A stretch of 64,000 nt of DNA, taken from Pseudomonadota bacterium. Its GTDB lineage: Bacteria; Myxococcota_A; Polyangia; Polyangiales; Polyangiaceae. The notes below the pieces were generated by a model. It did no database searches, was not told the origin of the DNA, and worked only from the letters and a program-made list of their open reading frames with translations. The stretch's first letter is position 1. Every line of letters starts with the position of its first letter. Location: positions 1 through 64,000 of the forward strand of contig JAEZYZ010000062.1 of the NCBI GenBank assembly GCA_023418705.1, written 5' to 3'. Both the position numbers and the translations under genes were made by a program. This document shows, piece after piece, positions 18,180 to 27,892 of the stretch.

Positions 18180-19112
18180 TCAGCGGGAGGTCGCCGCTCG
18201 CGACTCCGGCGCCACCAGTACGGAGAAAAACTCTCTCAAGCGGCGGGTGTACTCGCCGGTGGCCACTTTAGCGTAGTCGCCATGGGCGGCCGACGGAAAA
18301 ACGAGCAGCTGCTTCGGCTCTTCGGCAGCCGCGTAGAGGCGCTGCACCATGCTCGGCAGCACGACCTCGTCGCGTGCTCCGCCGATGACCAGCACGGGGC
18401 GCGGAGCGAGCTTCGAAACCACGCGCACCGCCTTGTCCTCGTCGGGCTCGTAGCCGAGGAGCCGCTGCGACCACAGGGCGGGCAGCACGCTGAATGGCCC
18501 CCACCGCCGATACTCCCAGCGCGTTTGTTCGGTGACGTCGGCGGGGGTCCCGGCCAGCACGACGGCGCGCAGCCGGGGGTCGACCGCGGCGACCTGGGCT
18601 ACGATGTAGCCGCCCATGGAGAAGCCGAAGACGCCGATGCGCTCCGCGTCGACGTCGGGTCGACGTGCGATCCAATCGGTGGCGGCCCGGAGCGCCTCGC
18701 GCTCGGCGGCGCCCCATTCCACGACGCCGTCACTGTGACCGTGGCCGGGCCAATCGAACGCGAGCACCCCGTAGCCGGCGTCCGCCAAGATACGGATTTC
18801 GGGGCCGAGCTCGCTGCGATCGCCCATCGAGCCGTGCGTGAGGATCACCGCGGCGCCGTTGTTCGAGGGCGCGAACCACCCGCTGAGCTCGGAGCCGTTC
18901 GCGACCGGGATGCGGACGTCCTCGAGCCGCGAGACGCCCACGCTCGAACGATCGTGCTGCAGCGTGCCCCGGGGCGGGTGCAGGTAGGAACGTTCCTTGA
19001 GGTAGATGCGAACCCCCATCAACAGCCACACCCCGAGCGGCGCCGCCCCCAGCGTCAGCAGGGCGCCGCAGACCCAGCGCCTGCGGCTGAAGAGCTTCGA
19101 GAGGGCCTTCAA
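18180..19112 (-). CDS. Membrane-anchored alpha/beta hydrolase (FrsA/BAAT-like)
   Basis: A 310-residue serine hydrolase with an N-terminal membrane segment at about 13-38 and an alpha/beta-hydrolase fold. Residues LTHGSMGD (91-98) form the oxyanion region. The nucleophile is Ser165 in GFSMGG, with likely Asp248 (GGARDEV) and His277 (AAHGDY). It starts with TTG at 19112, overlapping the stop of the NRPS-PKS hybrid by four bases, so the two are translationally coupled. A type II thioesterase-like editing role, or de-esterification of the product or polymer, is possible. The membrane anchor argues for action at the envelope rather than on carrier proteins. Confidence 0.8.
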   Translation of the reverse strand: MKALSKLFSRRRWVCGALLTLGAAPLGVWLLMGVRIYLKERSYLHPPRGTLQHDRSSVGVSRLEDVRIPVANGSELSGWFAPSNNGAAVILTHGSMGDRSELGPEIRILADAGYGVLAFDWPGHGHSDGVVEWGAAEREALRAATDWIARRPDVDAERIGVFGFSMGGYIVAQVAAVDPRLRAVVLAGTPADVTEQTRWEYRRWGPFSVLPALWSQRLLGYEPDEDKAVRVVSKLAPRPVLVIGGARDEVVLPSMVQRLYAAAEEPKQLLVFPSAAHGDYAKVATGEYTRRLREFFSVLVAPESRAATSR

Positions 19113-22100
19113 GGCGCGTCGACCTTGACGTACTTCGAAGGGTTCTGCGGGTGCGGTACGAACCAGGCGGGGTTGCCGCTGCGGTCACGCCCGAGCCGAG
19201 CGCCTGGAACCGGAGGCGCCTTCGGGTCGAAGAGGATCCGCTCCGGCTCCGAACGTCCCGGCAAGAACTCGGCCGCTTGAAGCTCAGCGACGGCGTCCTT
19301 GAAGGCCTGAACGATGGCAGCGACGTCCGCATCCGAATGCGCGGTGGTCAAAAAGCACGGGAACAGATCGAGGATGTGGATGCCCTTCTCGCGCAGCGAA
19401 TAAAACAGCAAATCTCCGTAGGGTTGCTCCTGCTTCCAGAACACCTTCCACAGCGACGCGAAGTGCCGGATTTCTAGCGGAGCGCCCACGGCTTCGAAGT
19501 GTGCGTTCAGCTCGGCGGCGAGCGCGGAGGTCTTCGCGTTGAGGGTCTCCTGCAACCTGGGCCCTTGCTCCTTCAAGTGAAGGAGCGCCGCCTTGGCCGC
19601 GGCGAGCGCCAGCGGGTGACGGCAGAAGGTCCCGGCGAAGTAGGTCACGCCGACCGTGGGCTTCGAGTCATCCCCGTACTGCCAGTGGCCCCCGTCGAGC
19701 GCATCCATGTACGGCCGCTTGCCGGCGATCACGGCGAACGGGTAGCCGCCGCCGATGACCTTGCCATAGCTGGCGAGGTCTGCCTGCACGCCAAAGTACG
19801 CTTGCGCACCACCCGGGTGGCAGCGGAAACCGGTGATGACCTCGTCGAAGATGTACACGGCGCCGGAGCGGTCCGCGATCCCCCTGAGCTCGTGCAGGAA
19901 GTCGCGAGGCTGGAGGTCCGGGCGGCGGCTCTGCACCGGCTCGACCATGATGGCGGCGAGCTCGTCGCCGCGTGCACGTAGGATCTCGAGCGCCTCGGGG
20001 CTGCCGTACTCCAGCACGAGGACGTTCTGTGCGGTGGAGGGGAGGATGCCCGGCGCCGCGGGGACCGCCCGGAGCTTCTTGGTTCCGCGCACGATCACCT
20101 CGTCGAAGATGCCGTGGTACGAGCCATTGAAGATGGCGATCGTGTCCCGACCAGTGACCGTTCGCGCGATGCGCATGCAGCCCATGACCGCTTCGGAGCC
20201 GGTGTTGCAGAACGCGGCGCGCTCGGCCCCCGTCATGTCACAGATGAGGTCGGCCACCTCCGCCGCCAGCGGCGTCATGGGACCGATTTCGTGGCCGATG
20301 TCGATCTGCCGGATGACGGCCTCGTTGACGAAATCCGGCTGCCAGCCGAACAGGTTGCAACCAAACCCGCTCAGCGTGTCGATGTACTCGTTGCCATCCA
20401 GGTCCCACATGTGGGAGCCCTTCGAGCGCTCGATCACGATCTGATAGACGAGCTCCTTGAGTTGCGGCCGAAAGCCGGTGACCGCTCGGGGATCGGAGAG
20501 CCGCGAGCGGTGCTCCTGCGTGTACTCCTTGGAGCGGCGGGTGCGCGCCGTGTAGCGCTGGATGAAGGCATCCAGGCGCGCGCGCTGTCCCGGCGTCAGA
20601 TCGTCGGTGCCGCTGGTGTTGATGCGCGCGATGGCGCCGAACGCCTTCTTGACGTCGTACGTCCTTTGGTATTCGGTCTCGCTCGAAGCGGCGTCGACGC
20701 CGTTGCTCGGCGCGGCCGGCGCCGCGGCAGCGGCCGGCGCTGCCGGCTGGAGAGCTGGCGCTGGCGCCTGGGGTTGGGCGACGGCAACGCTGGCAGGGGC
20801 CGAAACCGCGGGCGCGCTGGCAGACCGCCCCGCCAAGAGCTGCAGCTGCTGCTGCATCAGCAGCAGCTGTTGGTCGATGACGCGCTGAAGGTCACCGGCC
20901 GGACCGGCGACGATGGGCGCTGGGACGAGCGCCGCCGGTGCGACGGCGACGGGCGCTGCGGCGGTGATGGGCGCCGTGGCGGCCGCGGGCGCAGCGGTCG
21001 CTGCCGGCGGGGCTTGGGGATCCGGCGGTAGTTGTTGGTCCATGTGGTCTCCCAATCTGTCCAAACTCGGGAACGCTTCCATCAGCTCACGGAACGTGAT
21101 CTTGACGCGGAAAGTCTTTTGCAGCTGCTGCGCGACCTGGGTCAGCGACAAAGAGTCCAGCCCGAGCTCGAGGAACGTGGCGTGGACGTCAACGTCACGC
21201 ATCTCGAGCCCGGAAATGTCTTCGAAGACCTCGCGCAGCTGAGCCACCAGGCGGTCCTTGCGACCGGCTGCGGCGGGGGCGGATTCGGGCATGGGAACAC
21301 TCATTGGAAACGTTGGGATGGGTTCGATCGGTAGTGCCGTCCCGGCGCCGTTCGAGGCGGGGGCCGGTTGGGGGAGGAGGTTGCCGTCAAGGGCCTGCGC
21401 GGGCCTGTCGGACCTCGGCAGCGGGTCGAGCCAGTAGCGCTTGCGCTCGAAAGGATACGTCGGCAGCGGTACGCGGCGGCGCCGCTCATCCGCGAAGAGG
21501 TTGCTCCAGTCGACCTCCACGCCGGCGCTCCAGAGCTGTCCGAGCGCGGCGAGCAGCGCCTTCCACTCCCCGTCGACGCTGCCCGAGTCCCCGAGCGTCG
21601 GGGTCGCCACCAAGCGGTCCCGGAGCTTCGATTGCTGCCGCGCCAGCGCCGTCAGGGTCGCCCGAGGGCCCACCTCGAGCAGAACGCGGTGCTCGTCCTT
21701 CAAGAGCTCCGCCGCCGCCTCTCGGAAGCGGACGCGCTCGCGCAGGTGCTTGGCCCAGTAGCGAGGATCGCAGGCCTGCTCCTCGGTGATCCAGGTCCCG
21801 GTCAGGGTGGAGACGAAGGGCACCTGCGGCGCCGACAGCCGGACCTTGCCCACCATCTCCGCGAAGGGCTCGACCACCGGGTCCATCATGGGCGAATGGA
21901 AGGCGTGGGAGGTCAAAAGAGCACGGCACACCGTCCCCTCGGCTTCGAGAGCGCGCTGCAGCTCCGCCACGGCCTCGGTCGAGCCGGCAACGACGCAGAG
22001 CGAGGGCCCGTTGTCCGACGCGATGGCGAGGTCTTTTGGCAGCCGTCGTTCGAGGTCTGCGGCCGGCAGCCGCACGGACAGCATGGAGCCGCCAGGGAGG

Positions 22101-25100
22101 TCTTGCATCAGACGCCCGCGGGCCGCCACCAGCGACAGGGCGTCCGGCAGCGACAGGACCCCCGCCAACACCGCGCTGACGAACTCGCCGATGCTGTGCC
22201 CGATCATGGCGGACGGTCGAATGCCCCACCCGAGCAGCACCTGCGCGACGGCGTACTCCACGACGAACAGCGCGGGCTGAGTGAACGCCGTGTTGCGGAG
22301 CGCCTCGGCGGCGTCGTCGGTCTGCGTGTCGGCGGGGAAGAGCAGCTCGCGCAGGTCCCGTCCGAGATCGGGCTTCAGGCGCTCCGCGCAGTCATCGACC
22401 ACCGCTCGGAACACCGGATCGACGGTGTACAGGCCGAGCCCCATGTTGGGTGCCTGCGCGCCCTGCCCCGGGAAGAGGAACGCCACGTTGGCGCGCCCAC
22501 CGTCGTAGCTGCGCGTCGCCGCTCGCTGAGGCTCCGACAGCTGGGCGATGGCCTCGGCGTGGCTGCTCGCGACGACGAAGCGCCGCTCACGAAAGCCGCG
22601 CCGGCCCAATGCCAGCGTGTAGGCCACATCGGCGAGCGCGACGTCACCAGCGCCGCGCAGGTGTTCGGCGAGGTTCGTCGTTGCCTGGTTCAGCGCGTCG
22701 CGGGAGCGGGCTGACAGCAGCAACAGCTCACACGGACGAACGCTGGGTGTCGTCGCCGGTGCCGGCGGTTCCTCGAGCACGACGTGTGCGTTGGTCCCGC
22801 CCACGCCAAAGGAGCTCACCCCGGCGCGCCGGGGCCCGTCGCCGCGCGGCCACTCCGACAGCCGGTCGGCGACGTAGAACGGGGTGGACTCGAAGCCTAT
22901 CTTGGGGTTCGGTCGGCGGAAATGCGCGGTCGGGGCGATGACCCCGTCGCGGAGGCAGAGCGCGGTCTTGATCAACCCCGCGGCGCCCGCGGCCGACACG
23001 ATGTGTCCGATGTTGCTCTTGACCGACGAGATGGCGCAGTACTGCCGATCCTGGGTGGTCTCGCGGAACGCCTCGGTCAGGGCCTCGACCTCGATGGGGT
23101 CGCCGAGCGGGGTCGCCGTCCCGTGCGCTTCGACGTACCCGATGGAGCGCGCGTCGATCCCGGCGACCTCTTGGGCCATCCGGACCACCGTGGCTTGCCC
23201 CTCAACGCTGGGCGCCGTGAAGCTGGCCTTGTTGCCCCCGTCGTTGTTGGCGGCAGCGCCGCGGATGACGCCGTAGATCGTGTCGCCGTCGGCCTGCGCG
23301 TCCGCCAAGCGTTTGAGGACGACGACGGCGACCCCGTCGTTGAAGGTGGTGCCCGTCGCGTCGGCGTCGAAGCTGCGGGTGTAGCCGTCGGCCGACAGCA
23401 TGGCGCCTTCCTGATACAGATACCCGCTGCGCGGTGGGCAGGTCAGGGAGGCTGCGCCCGCGATGGCGACGTCACACTGACCCGTTCGAAGGCTCCAAAA
23501 GGCCTCGACCACAGCGACCAGCGAGGTCGAGCACGCGGTGTGCACACTGACGGCGGGACCCCGAAGGTTCAACTTGTGCGCGATCCGCGTCGCGACGTAG
23601 TCCTTCTCGTTTTGCAGGAGCAGGCTGATGTCGTCCAGCGGACCCTGGTACTCCGGGCGCGACAAGATGTGATAGGTCAGGTAGCTGTTGCTGTAGACGC
23701 CCGCGTACACGCCGACGAGGCCGTCGATGGTCTCCGGGGCGTAACCGGCGTGCTCGAGAGCCTCCCAGACCACCTCGAGCATCAACCGATGCTGCGGGTC
23801 CAGGACCCGTGCTTCGCCCGGCGTGATGCCGAAAAAACCTGCGTCGAACTGGTCGAACCCCTCGACGATGCCGCGCGCCTTGACGTAGTTCGGCGCGTTC
23901 ACCAGGTCCTTCGGGAGGCTCGGGTCCAGCTCGTCGTCGGAGAAGCGGTGCAGGGCCGCCTCGCCGCTTTTCACGAGCGACCAAAAGGCGTCGACGTCAT
24001 TGGCGCCGGGGAAGCGGCCCGCCATCCCTACGATGGCGACGTCGTCGGCGCCTTCGGTGCGCCGCCGCTGGCGAGTCCGCTGCTGCGCACCGGCGGCGCC
24101 GCTGCGGCGCGCCAGATAGCCGTCGAGATCGCGCGCGGACGGGTGCTGGAAAAAGCGGGCTACCGGGACGTCGAGCCCGTATTGCTCACGCAGGCGGGTC
24201 AGCACCTTCATCGCCAGCAGCGAGCTGCCACCGAGCTCGAAGAAATTGTCCTCGGCGCCGATCGGCTCGAAGCCCAGCACCTCCGCAAAGATCGCGCACA
24301 CCGCGCGCTCGATGTCGGTACTCGGCGGCACCGGTGGCGAGCCCGTGTCCGGCCGCTCGCGCGGCGGCGCTGGCAGCGCCTTGCGATCGAGCTTGCCGCT
24401 CGGGTTGATCGGCAAGGCGACCAACCAGACGAAGTGCGCGGGCACCATGAACTCCGGCAAGCTGCGTGTCAGCCAGCCGCGAAGCTCGCCGCCGGTCGGG
24501 CGCTCCGCCTCGTCGCCGACCAAGTAGGCGACGAGGCGATCGTCGCCTTGGTCATTTCGCAAAGCTACCGCCGCCTGGGTCACGGCCGGATGGGTGAGCA
24601 GCACGGCCTCGATCTCGCCGAGCTCGACGCGGAAGCCGCGCAGCTTGACCTGGAAGTCGATGCGGCCGAGGTATTCGACCTGCTGGTCGTGCGTGACGCG
24701 CGCCAGATCGCCGGTCTTGTAGAGGCGGGCGCCCGGCTTTGAAGAAAATGGATCGGGGACGAACCGCTCCGCCGTCAGCTCCGGGCGGTTGAGGTAGCCG
24801 CGCCCGACCTGAGCGCCGCCGATGTACAGCTCACCCGGGACGCCGACGGGCAGGGGGCGCAGCCGCTCGTCCAAGATGTGGATCTGAGTATTGGCGACCG
24901 GCTTCCCGATGACGACCCGCGCCGACCCGGGCTCGCAGTCCCAGTAGGTGACGTTGACGGTCGCTTCGGTGGGTCCGTACAGGTTGTGCAACGAAGCGCC
25001 GAGCTTGGAGAAAAACGCCTCCATCAGCTCTGGCGTCAACGCCTCGCCGCCGCAGGTGACCCTCCGCAAGCTCGAGCAACGCGTGGCCTCGGGGTGCGCC

Positions 25101-26593
25101 AGAAAGACGCGCAGCATCGACGGGACGAAGTCGATCACCGTGATGCGTTCACGCTGGATCGTCTCGATCAGGTACTCGACGTTCTTGTGGCCGCCCGGTT
25201 CGGCCAAGACGATCTGCGCACCTGCCAACAGTGGCCAGAACAGCTCGCAGATCGAGGCGTCGAAGCTGTAGGGCGTCTTTTGCAGGAAGCGATCGGCGGG
25301 GCTGAGCTGGTAGTGGTGCTGCATCCAGAAGAGGCAAGCGACCAGCTGGCGATGCTCGATCATTCCCCCCTTGGGGCGACCGGTGGAGCCGGAGGTGTAG
25401 ATCACGTAGGCGAGATCCGCGGGAGACACCGTGACGGACGGCGGCGACTCCGCAGCGCCCTGGGTGAGCTCGGGATCGTCGAGCAGCAGCACGCGCCCAG
25501 CGAAGCTGCTCGGCAGCTTCGGCGCGGTCCGGCTCTGCGCCAAAACGAGCCGCGCCGCCGTGTCCTCCAGCATGAACTCGAGGCGCTCCGCAGGGTAGTC
25601 GGGATCGAGGGGAACGTAGGCGGCGCCCGCCTTCAAGATGGCCAACAGCGCGACCATCATCTCGAACGACCGCTCGACGCACAGCCCCACCAGCGTCTCG
25701 CGGCCGACCCCCTCGCGCAGCAGGACGTGGGCGAGCTGGTTCGCGCGAGCGTCGAGCTCGGCGTAGCTCAGCGACCGGTCGCCGGAGAACACCGCGGGCG
25801 CTTGCGGGGTGCGCCGCACCTGAGCCTCGATCAGGTCGTGCAGGCATGCCGACGGGTAGTCGAGCTCAGCGGCGTTCAACCCTGCGATGAGCTCGGCGTC
25901 TTTGGGCTCCGAGAGGTCGACGTCGCAGAGCGCCAGGTCGGGGTTGGTCGCAAGCGCGGTGAGGGCCGCGCGCAGGTGCCGGAGCGCGCGCTCGGCGGCG
26001 TCGCGGCTCAGCCGCTCGGGGTCGAAGCGGGCGCAGAGCTGCTCGAAATCCGGGGTCAACTCGAGGCGCAGGGGGGCGCCCTCCGATGGCGTGGCATCGC
26101 CTCCGCCGAACGCCACCACCGTCTGGCAAATCGGCACGCTATCGGGCCACTCGAGCCAGGCCCGCAGCGCTTGCAGATCCGGGCGCTGCTGCGAGCGCTG
26201 CGCGCGATCGGCGTCGATCGCACGCAGCCAGTCGCCCGCCGTCGCCTGCGGCAGGACGGACACGGGCGCCGGCAGCAGCGTCGAAGGCGCGTCCAGAGAC
26301 ACGCTGCCGAACAAGACGTCGGGCTCTCGCTGGTGGCGGCTCGCTACGAGCGCCCAGGCGCCCTCGAGCAAGCTCGACGGCTGAATTCCCAGGGACTGCA
26401 CGGCGGAGCGCAGGGCGGCGCCCTGCTCGGAGGTCGGCAGATCCACCGACGTGGGGGCGGTGCACTGCGACGTTCGGCCGGGGGCCGCGTCGTCGAGCAG
26501 CGGCGTGGGCTGGCTGAAGCCGCGAAGGCGCTGGACCCAGTAATCCCGGCTCGTGCCTTCGGAGCTGGGCGCGGCGAGAAACGTCTCTGTCAC
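19109..26593 (-). CDS. Hybrid NRPS-PKS with aminotransferase: (C*)-A-PCP-KS-AT-ACP-AMT
   Basis: A 2494-residue megasynthase. Residues 15-240 resemble the back half of a condensation domain without HHxxxDG. The A domain is at 245-745 (YTSGSTGRPKG, hand code DACDTGLVNK, substrate unassigned). The PCP has Ser791. The KS (850-1280) has Cys1021, His1157 and His1197. The AT (1365-1720) has Ser1467 in GHSIGE and the malonyl-type HAFHS at 1563-1567. The ACP has Ser1814, then a Pro/Ala linker with a Gln-rich coil at 1905-1922. The class III PLP aminotransferase (2010-2460) has Asp2250 and Lys2278 in SYGKVIGGG. There is no KR, so the beta-ketone from amino acid plus malonate should be transaminated on the ACP, as in mycosubtilin and microcystin AMT modules. 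The start is GTG at 26593 with GAGG upstream. Confidence 0.92.
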   Translation of the reverse strand: MTETFLAAPSSEGTSRDYWVQRLRGFSQPTPLLDDAAPGRTSQCTAPTSVDLPTSEQGAALRSAVQSLGIQPSSLLEGAWALVASRHQREPDVLFGSVSLDAPSTLLPAPVSVLPQATAGDWLRAIDADRAQRSQQRPDLQALRAWLEWPDSVPICQTVVAFGGGDATPSEGAPLRLELTPDFEQLCARFDPERLSRDAAERALRHLRAALTALATNPDLALCDVDLSEPKDAELIAGLNAAELDYPSACLHDLIEAQVRRTPQAPAVFSGDRSLSYAELDARANQLAHVLLREGVGRETLVGLCVERSFEMMVALLAILKAGAAYVPLDPDYPAERLEFMLEDTAARLVLAQSRTAPKLPSSFAGRVLLLDDPELTQGAAESPPSVTVSPADLAYVIYTSGSTGRPKGGMIEHRQLVACLFWMQHHYQLSPADRFLQKTPYSFDASICELFWPLLAGAQIVLAEPGGHKNVEYLIETIQRERITVIDFVPSMLRVFLAHPEATRCSSLRRVTCGGEALTPELMEAFFSKLGASLHNLYGPTEATVNVTYWDCEPGSARVVIGKPVANTQIHILDERLRPLPVGVPGELYIGGAQVGRGYLNRPELTAERFVPDPFSSKPGARLYKTGDLARVTHDQQVEYLGRIDFQVKLRGFRVELGEIEAVLLTHPAVTQAAVALRNDQGDDRLVAYLVGDEAERPTGGELRGWLTRSLPEFMVPAHFVWLVALPINPSGKLDRKALPAPPRERPDTGSPPVPPSTDIERAVCAIFAEVLGFEPIGAEDNFFELGGSSLLAMKVLTRLREQYGLDVPVARFFQHPSARDLDGYLARRSGAAGAQQRTRQRRRTEGADDVAIVGMAGRFPGANDVDAFWSLVKSGEAALHRFSDDELDPSLPKDLVNAPNYVKARGIVEGFDQFDAGFFGITPGEARVLDPQHRLMLEVVWEALEHAGYAPETIDGLVGVYAGVYSNSYLTYHILSRPEYQGPLDDISLLLQNEKDYVATRIAHKLNLRGPAVSVHTACSTSLVAVVEAFWSLRTGQCDVAIAGAASLTCPPRSGYLYQEGAMLSADGYTRSFDADATGTTFNDGVAVVVLKRLADAQADGDTIYGVIRGAAANNDGGNKASFTAPSVEGQATVVRMAQEVAGIDARSIGYVEAHGTATPLGDPIEVEALTEAFRETTQDRQYCAISSVKSNIGHIVSAAGAAGLIKTALCLRDGVIAPTAHFRRPNPKIGFESTPFYVADRLSEWPRGDGPRRAGVSSFGVGGTNAHVVLEEPPAPATTPSVRPCELLLLSARSRDALNQATTNLAEHLRGAGDVALADVAYTLALGRRGFRERRFVVASSHAEAIAQLSEPQRAATRSYDGGRANVAFLFPGQGAQAPNMGLGLYTVDPVFRAVVDDCAERLKPDLGRDLRELLFPADTQTDDAAEALRNTAFTQPALFVVEYAVAQVLLGWGIRPSAMIGHSIGEFVSAVLAGVLSLPDALSLVAARGRLMQDLPGGSMLSVRLPAADLERRLPKDLAIASDNGPSLCVVAGSTEAVAELQRALEAEGTVCRALLTSHAFHSPMMDPVVEPFAEMVGKVRLSAPQVPFVSTLTGTWITEEQACDPRYWAKHLRERVRFREAAAELLKDEHRVLLEVGPRATLTALARQQSKLRDRLVATPTLGDSGSVDGEWKALLAALGQLWSAGVEVDWSNLFADERRRRVPLPTYPFERKRYWLDPLPRSDRPAQALDGNLLPQPAPASNGAGTALPIEPIPTFPMSVPMPESAPAAAGRKDRLVAQLREVFEDISGLEMRDVDVHATFLELGLDSLSLTQVAQQLQKTFRVKITFRELMEAFPSLDRLGDHMDQQLPPDPQAPPAATAAPAAATAPITAAAPVAVAPAALVPAPIVAGPAGDLQRVIDQQLLLMQQQLQLLAGRSASAPAVSAPASVAVAQPQAPAPALQPAAPAAAAAPAAPSNGVDAASSETEYQRTYDVKKAFGAIARINTSGTDDLTPGQRARLDAFIQRYTARTRRSKEYTQEHRSRLSDPRAVTGFRPQLKELVYQIVIERSKGSHMWDLDGNEYIDTLSGFGCNLFGWQPDFVNEAVIRQIDIGHEIGPMTPLAAEVADLICDMTGAERAAFCNTGSEAVMGCMRIARTVTGRDTIAIFNGSYHGIFDEVIVRGTKKLRAVPAAPGILPSTAQNVLVLEYGSPEALEILRARGDELAAIMVEPVQSRRPDLQPRDFLHELRGIADRSGAVYIFDEVITGFRCHPGGAQAYFGVQADLASYGKVIGGGYPFAVIAGKRPYMDALDGGHWQYGDDSKPTVGVTYFAGTFCRHPLALAAAKAALLHLKEQGPRLQETLNAKTSALAAELNAHFEAVGAPLEIRHFASLWKVFWKQEQPYGDLLFYSLREKGIHILDLFPCFLTTAHSDADVAAIVQAFKDAVAELQAAEFLPGRSEPERILFDPKAPPVPGARLGRDRSGNPAWFVPHPQNPSKYVKVDAP

Positions 26594-26648
26594 GGTTTCC
26601 TCAGTCAGGAGAGAGGTTTCGCGGGGGCGTCGTGCGAAGAGGACGGCT

Positions 26649-27620
26649 CTAAAGCTGCCCGCTCTGGAGCACCGCCAGGCGCTCCTTGAAATCGGCGATG
26701 GTGCGCTTCAACCCTTCCTTGAGCGAGATCGTCGGTTGAAAGCCGATGAGCTCGCTGGCGAGGGTGATGTCCGGCCGGCGCTGCTTGGGATCGTCGGTGG
26801 GCAGCGGGTGGTGCTCGATGCGGGTATCGGCGCCGACGAGCTCCCGAACGATATTGGCAAGCTCGATCATCGTGAACTCACCGGGGTTGCCGATGTTCAC
26901 GGGGCCATCGAGGGACGGCAGGCGCGAGACGCGGATGAAGCCCTCGAGCAGGTCGTCGACGTAGCAGAACGAACGCGACTGCTTGCCATCTCCGAAGATC
27001 GTCAGCGGCTCCCGCTTGAGGGCCTGGGTGATGAAGTTCGACACCACCCTGCCGTCGTTGAACGCCATGCGTGGGCCGTAGGTGTTGAAGATGCGGACGA
27101 TCCGCGTGTCGACACCCCACGAGCGCTTCGCGTCCATCAAGAGCGTCTCCGCCCCCCGCTTGCCCTCGTCATAGCAAGAGCGCGGTCCGATCGGGTTCAC
27201 GTTGCCCCAATAGGACTCCGGCTGAGGGTGCACGGTCGGATCGCCATACACCTCCGAGGTCGAGGCGTGGATGATGGTGCATTTCCGCCCGCGCGCCATT
27301 TCGATCAGCCGCTGCGCGCCGAGCACGCTGGTCGTGAAGGTGGCGTAGGGGTCGTGCTGGTAGTGCACGGGGGACGCGGGGCAGGCGAAGTTGAACACCA
27401 TCTCCGCGTAGACGTGGATCGGCTCGCGCACGTCGCCAGCCTGGAAGTGGAAATGCGGGTTTCTCGCGGCCCGAGCCAGGTTCGTCAGATCGCCTGTCAT
27501 CAAGCTGTCGAGGCCGACGACCTCGAAGCCTTCGTCGAGCAACCTGTCGACCAGGTGAGAACCGAGAAAACCCGCGGCACCAGTGACCAATACCGTCCGG
27601 CGGACTGAACCGAGACCCAT
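26649..27620 (-). CDS. UDP-glucuronate decarboxylase-like SDR (UDP-xylose synthase)
   Basis: A 323-residue extended short-chain dehydrogenase. It has the NAD-binding GAAGFLGSHLVDRLL near residue 14, FNFACPASPVHYQHDP, STSEVYGDP and NPIGPRSCYDEGKR with the catalytic Tyr-x3-Lys. The last two blocks are hallmarks of UDP-xylose synthases, which convert UDP-glucuronate to UDP-xylose in the cytoplasm. It is the first gene of the unit and ends 55 bp before the NRPS-PKS hybrid, so sugar supply and peptide/polyketide synthesis probably share a transcript. Close relatives include other UDP-sugar 4-epimerases, but the signature favours decarboxylation. Confidence 0.88.
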   Translation of the reverse strand: MGLGSVRRTVLVTGAAGFLGSHLVDRLLDEGFEVVGLDSLMTGDLTNLARAARNPHFHFQAGDVREPIHVYAEMVFNFACPASPVHYQHDPYATFTTSVLGAQRLIEMARGRKCTIIHASTSEVYGDPTVHPQPESYWGNVNPIGPRSCYDEGKRGAETLLMDAKRSWGVDTRIVRIFNTYGPRMAFNDGRVVSNFITQALKREPLTIFGDGKQSRSFCYVDDLLEGFIRVSRLPSLDGPVNIGNPGEFTMIELANIVRELVGADTRIEHHPLPTDDPKQRRPDITLASELIGFQPTISLKEGLKRTIADFKERLAVLQSGQL

Positions 27621-27892
27621 CAGGCCATCCCCTTGTTTGTGCTTTTGAAATCGAGGACCACAGTCCCAGGTATCAGTTTTGCGCCCGCACGTCTAGAACG
27701 CTCTTCGGTGGCTTTGGCGAGCTCGCCTCTCGCTCTTGCCATTGCCATTGCCCCATCCGGGCGTCGCGCGAGTTTCAGGCACAGAAGAAACGAAGGGCGC
27801 CGCGCCGTTCTTACGTTTGGGGTGCGGTCCTATGACGCCGAGCCAACTCCCCGGTGCTATAATGATCGATTTGGCTTCTTCGCGGGGAAATG

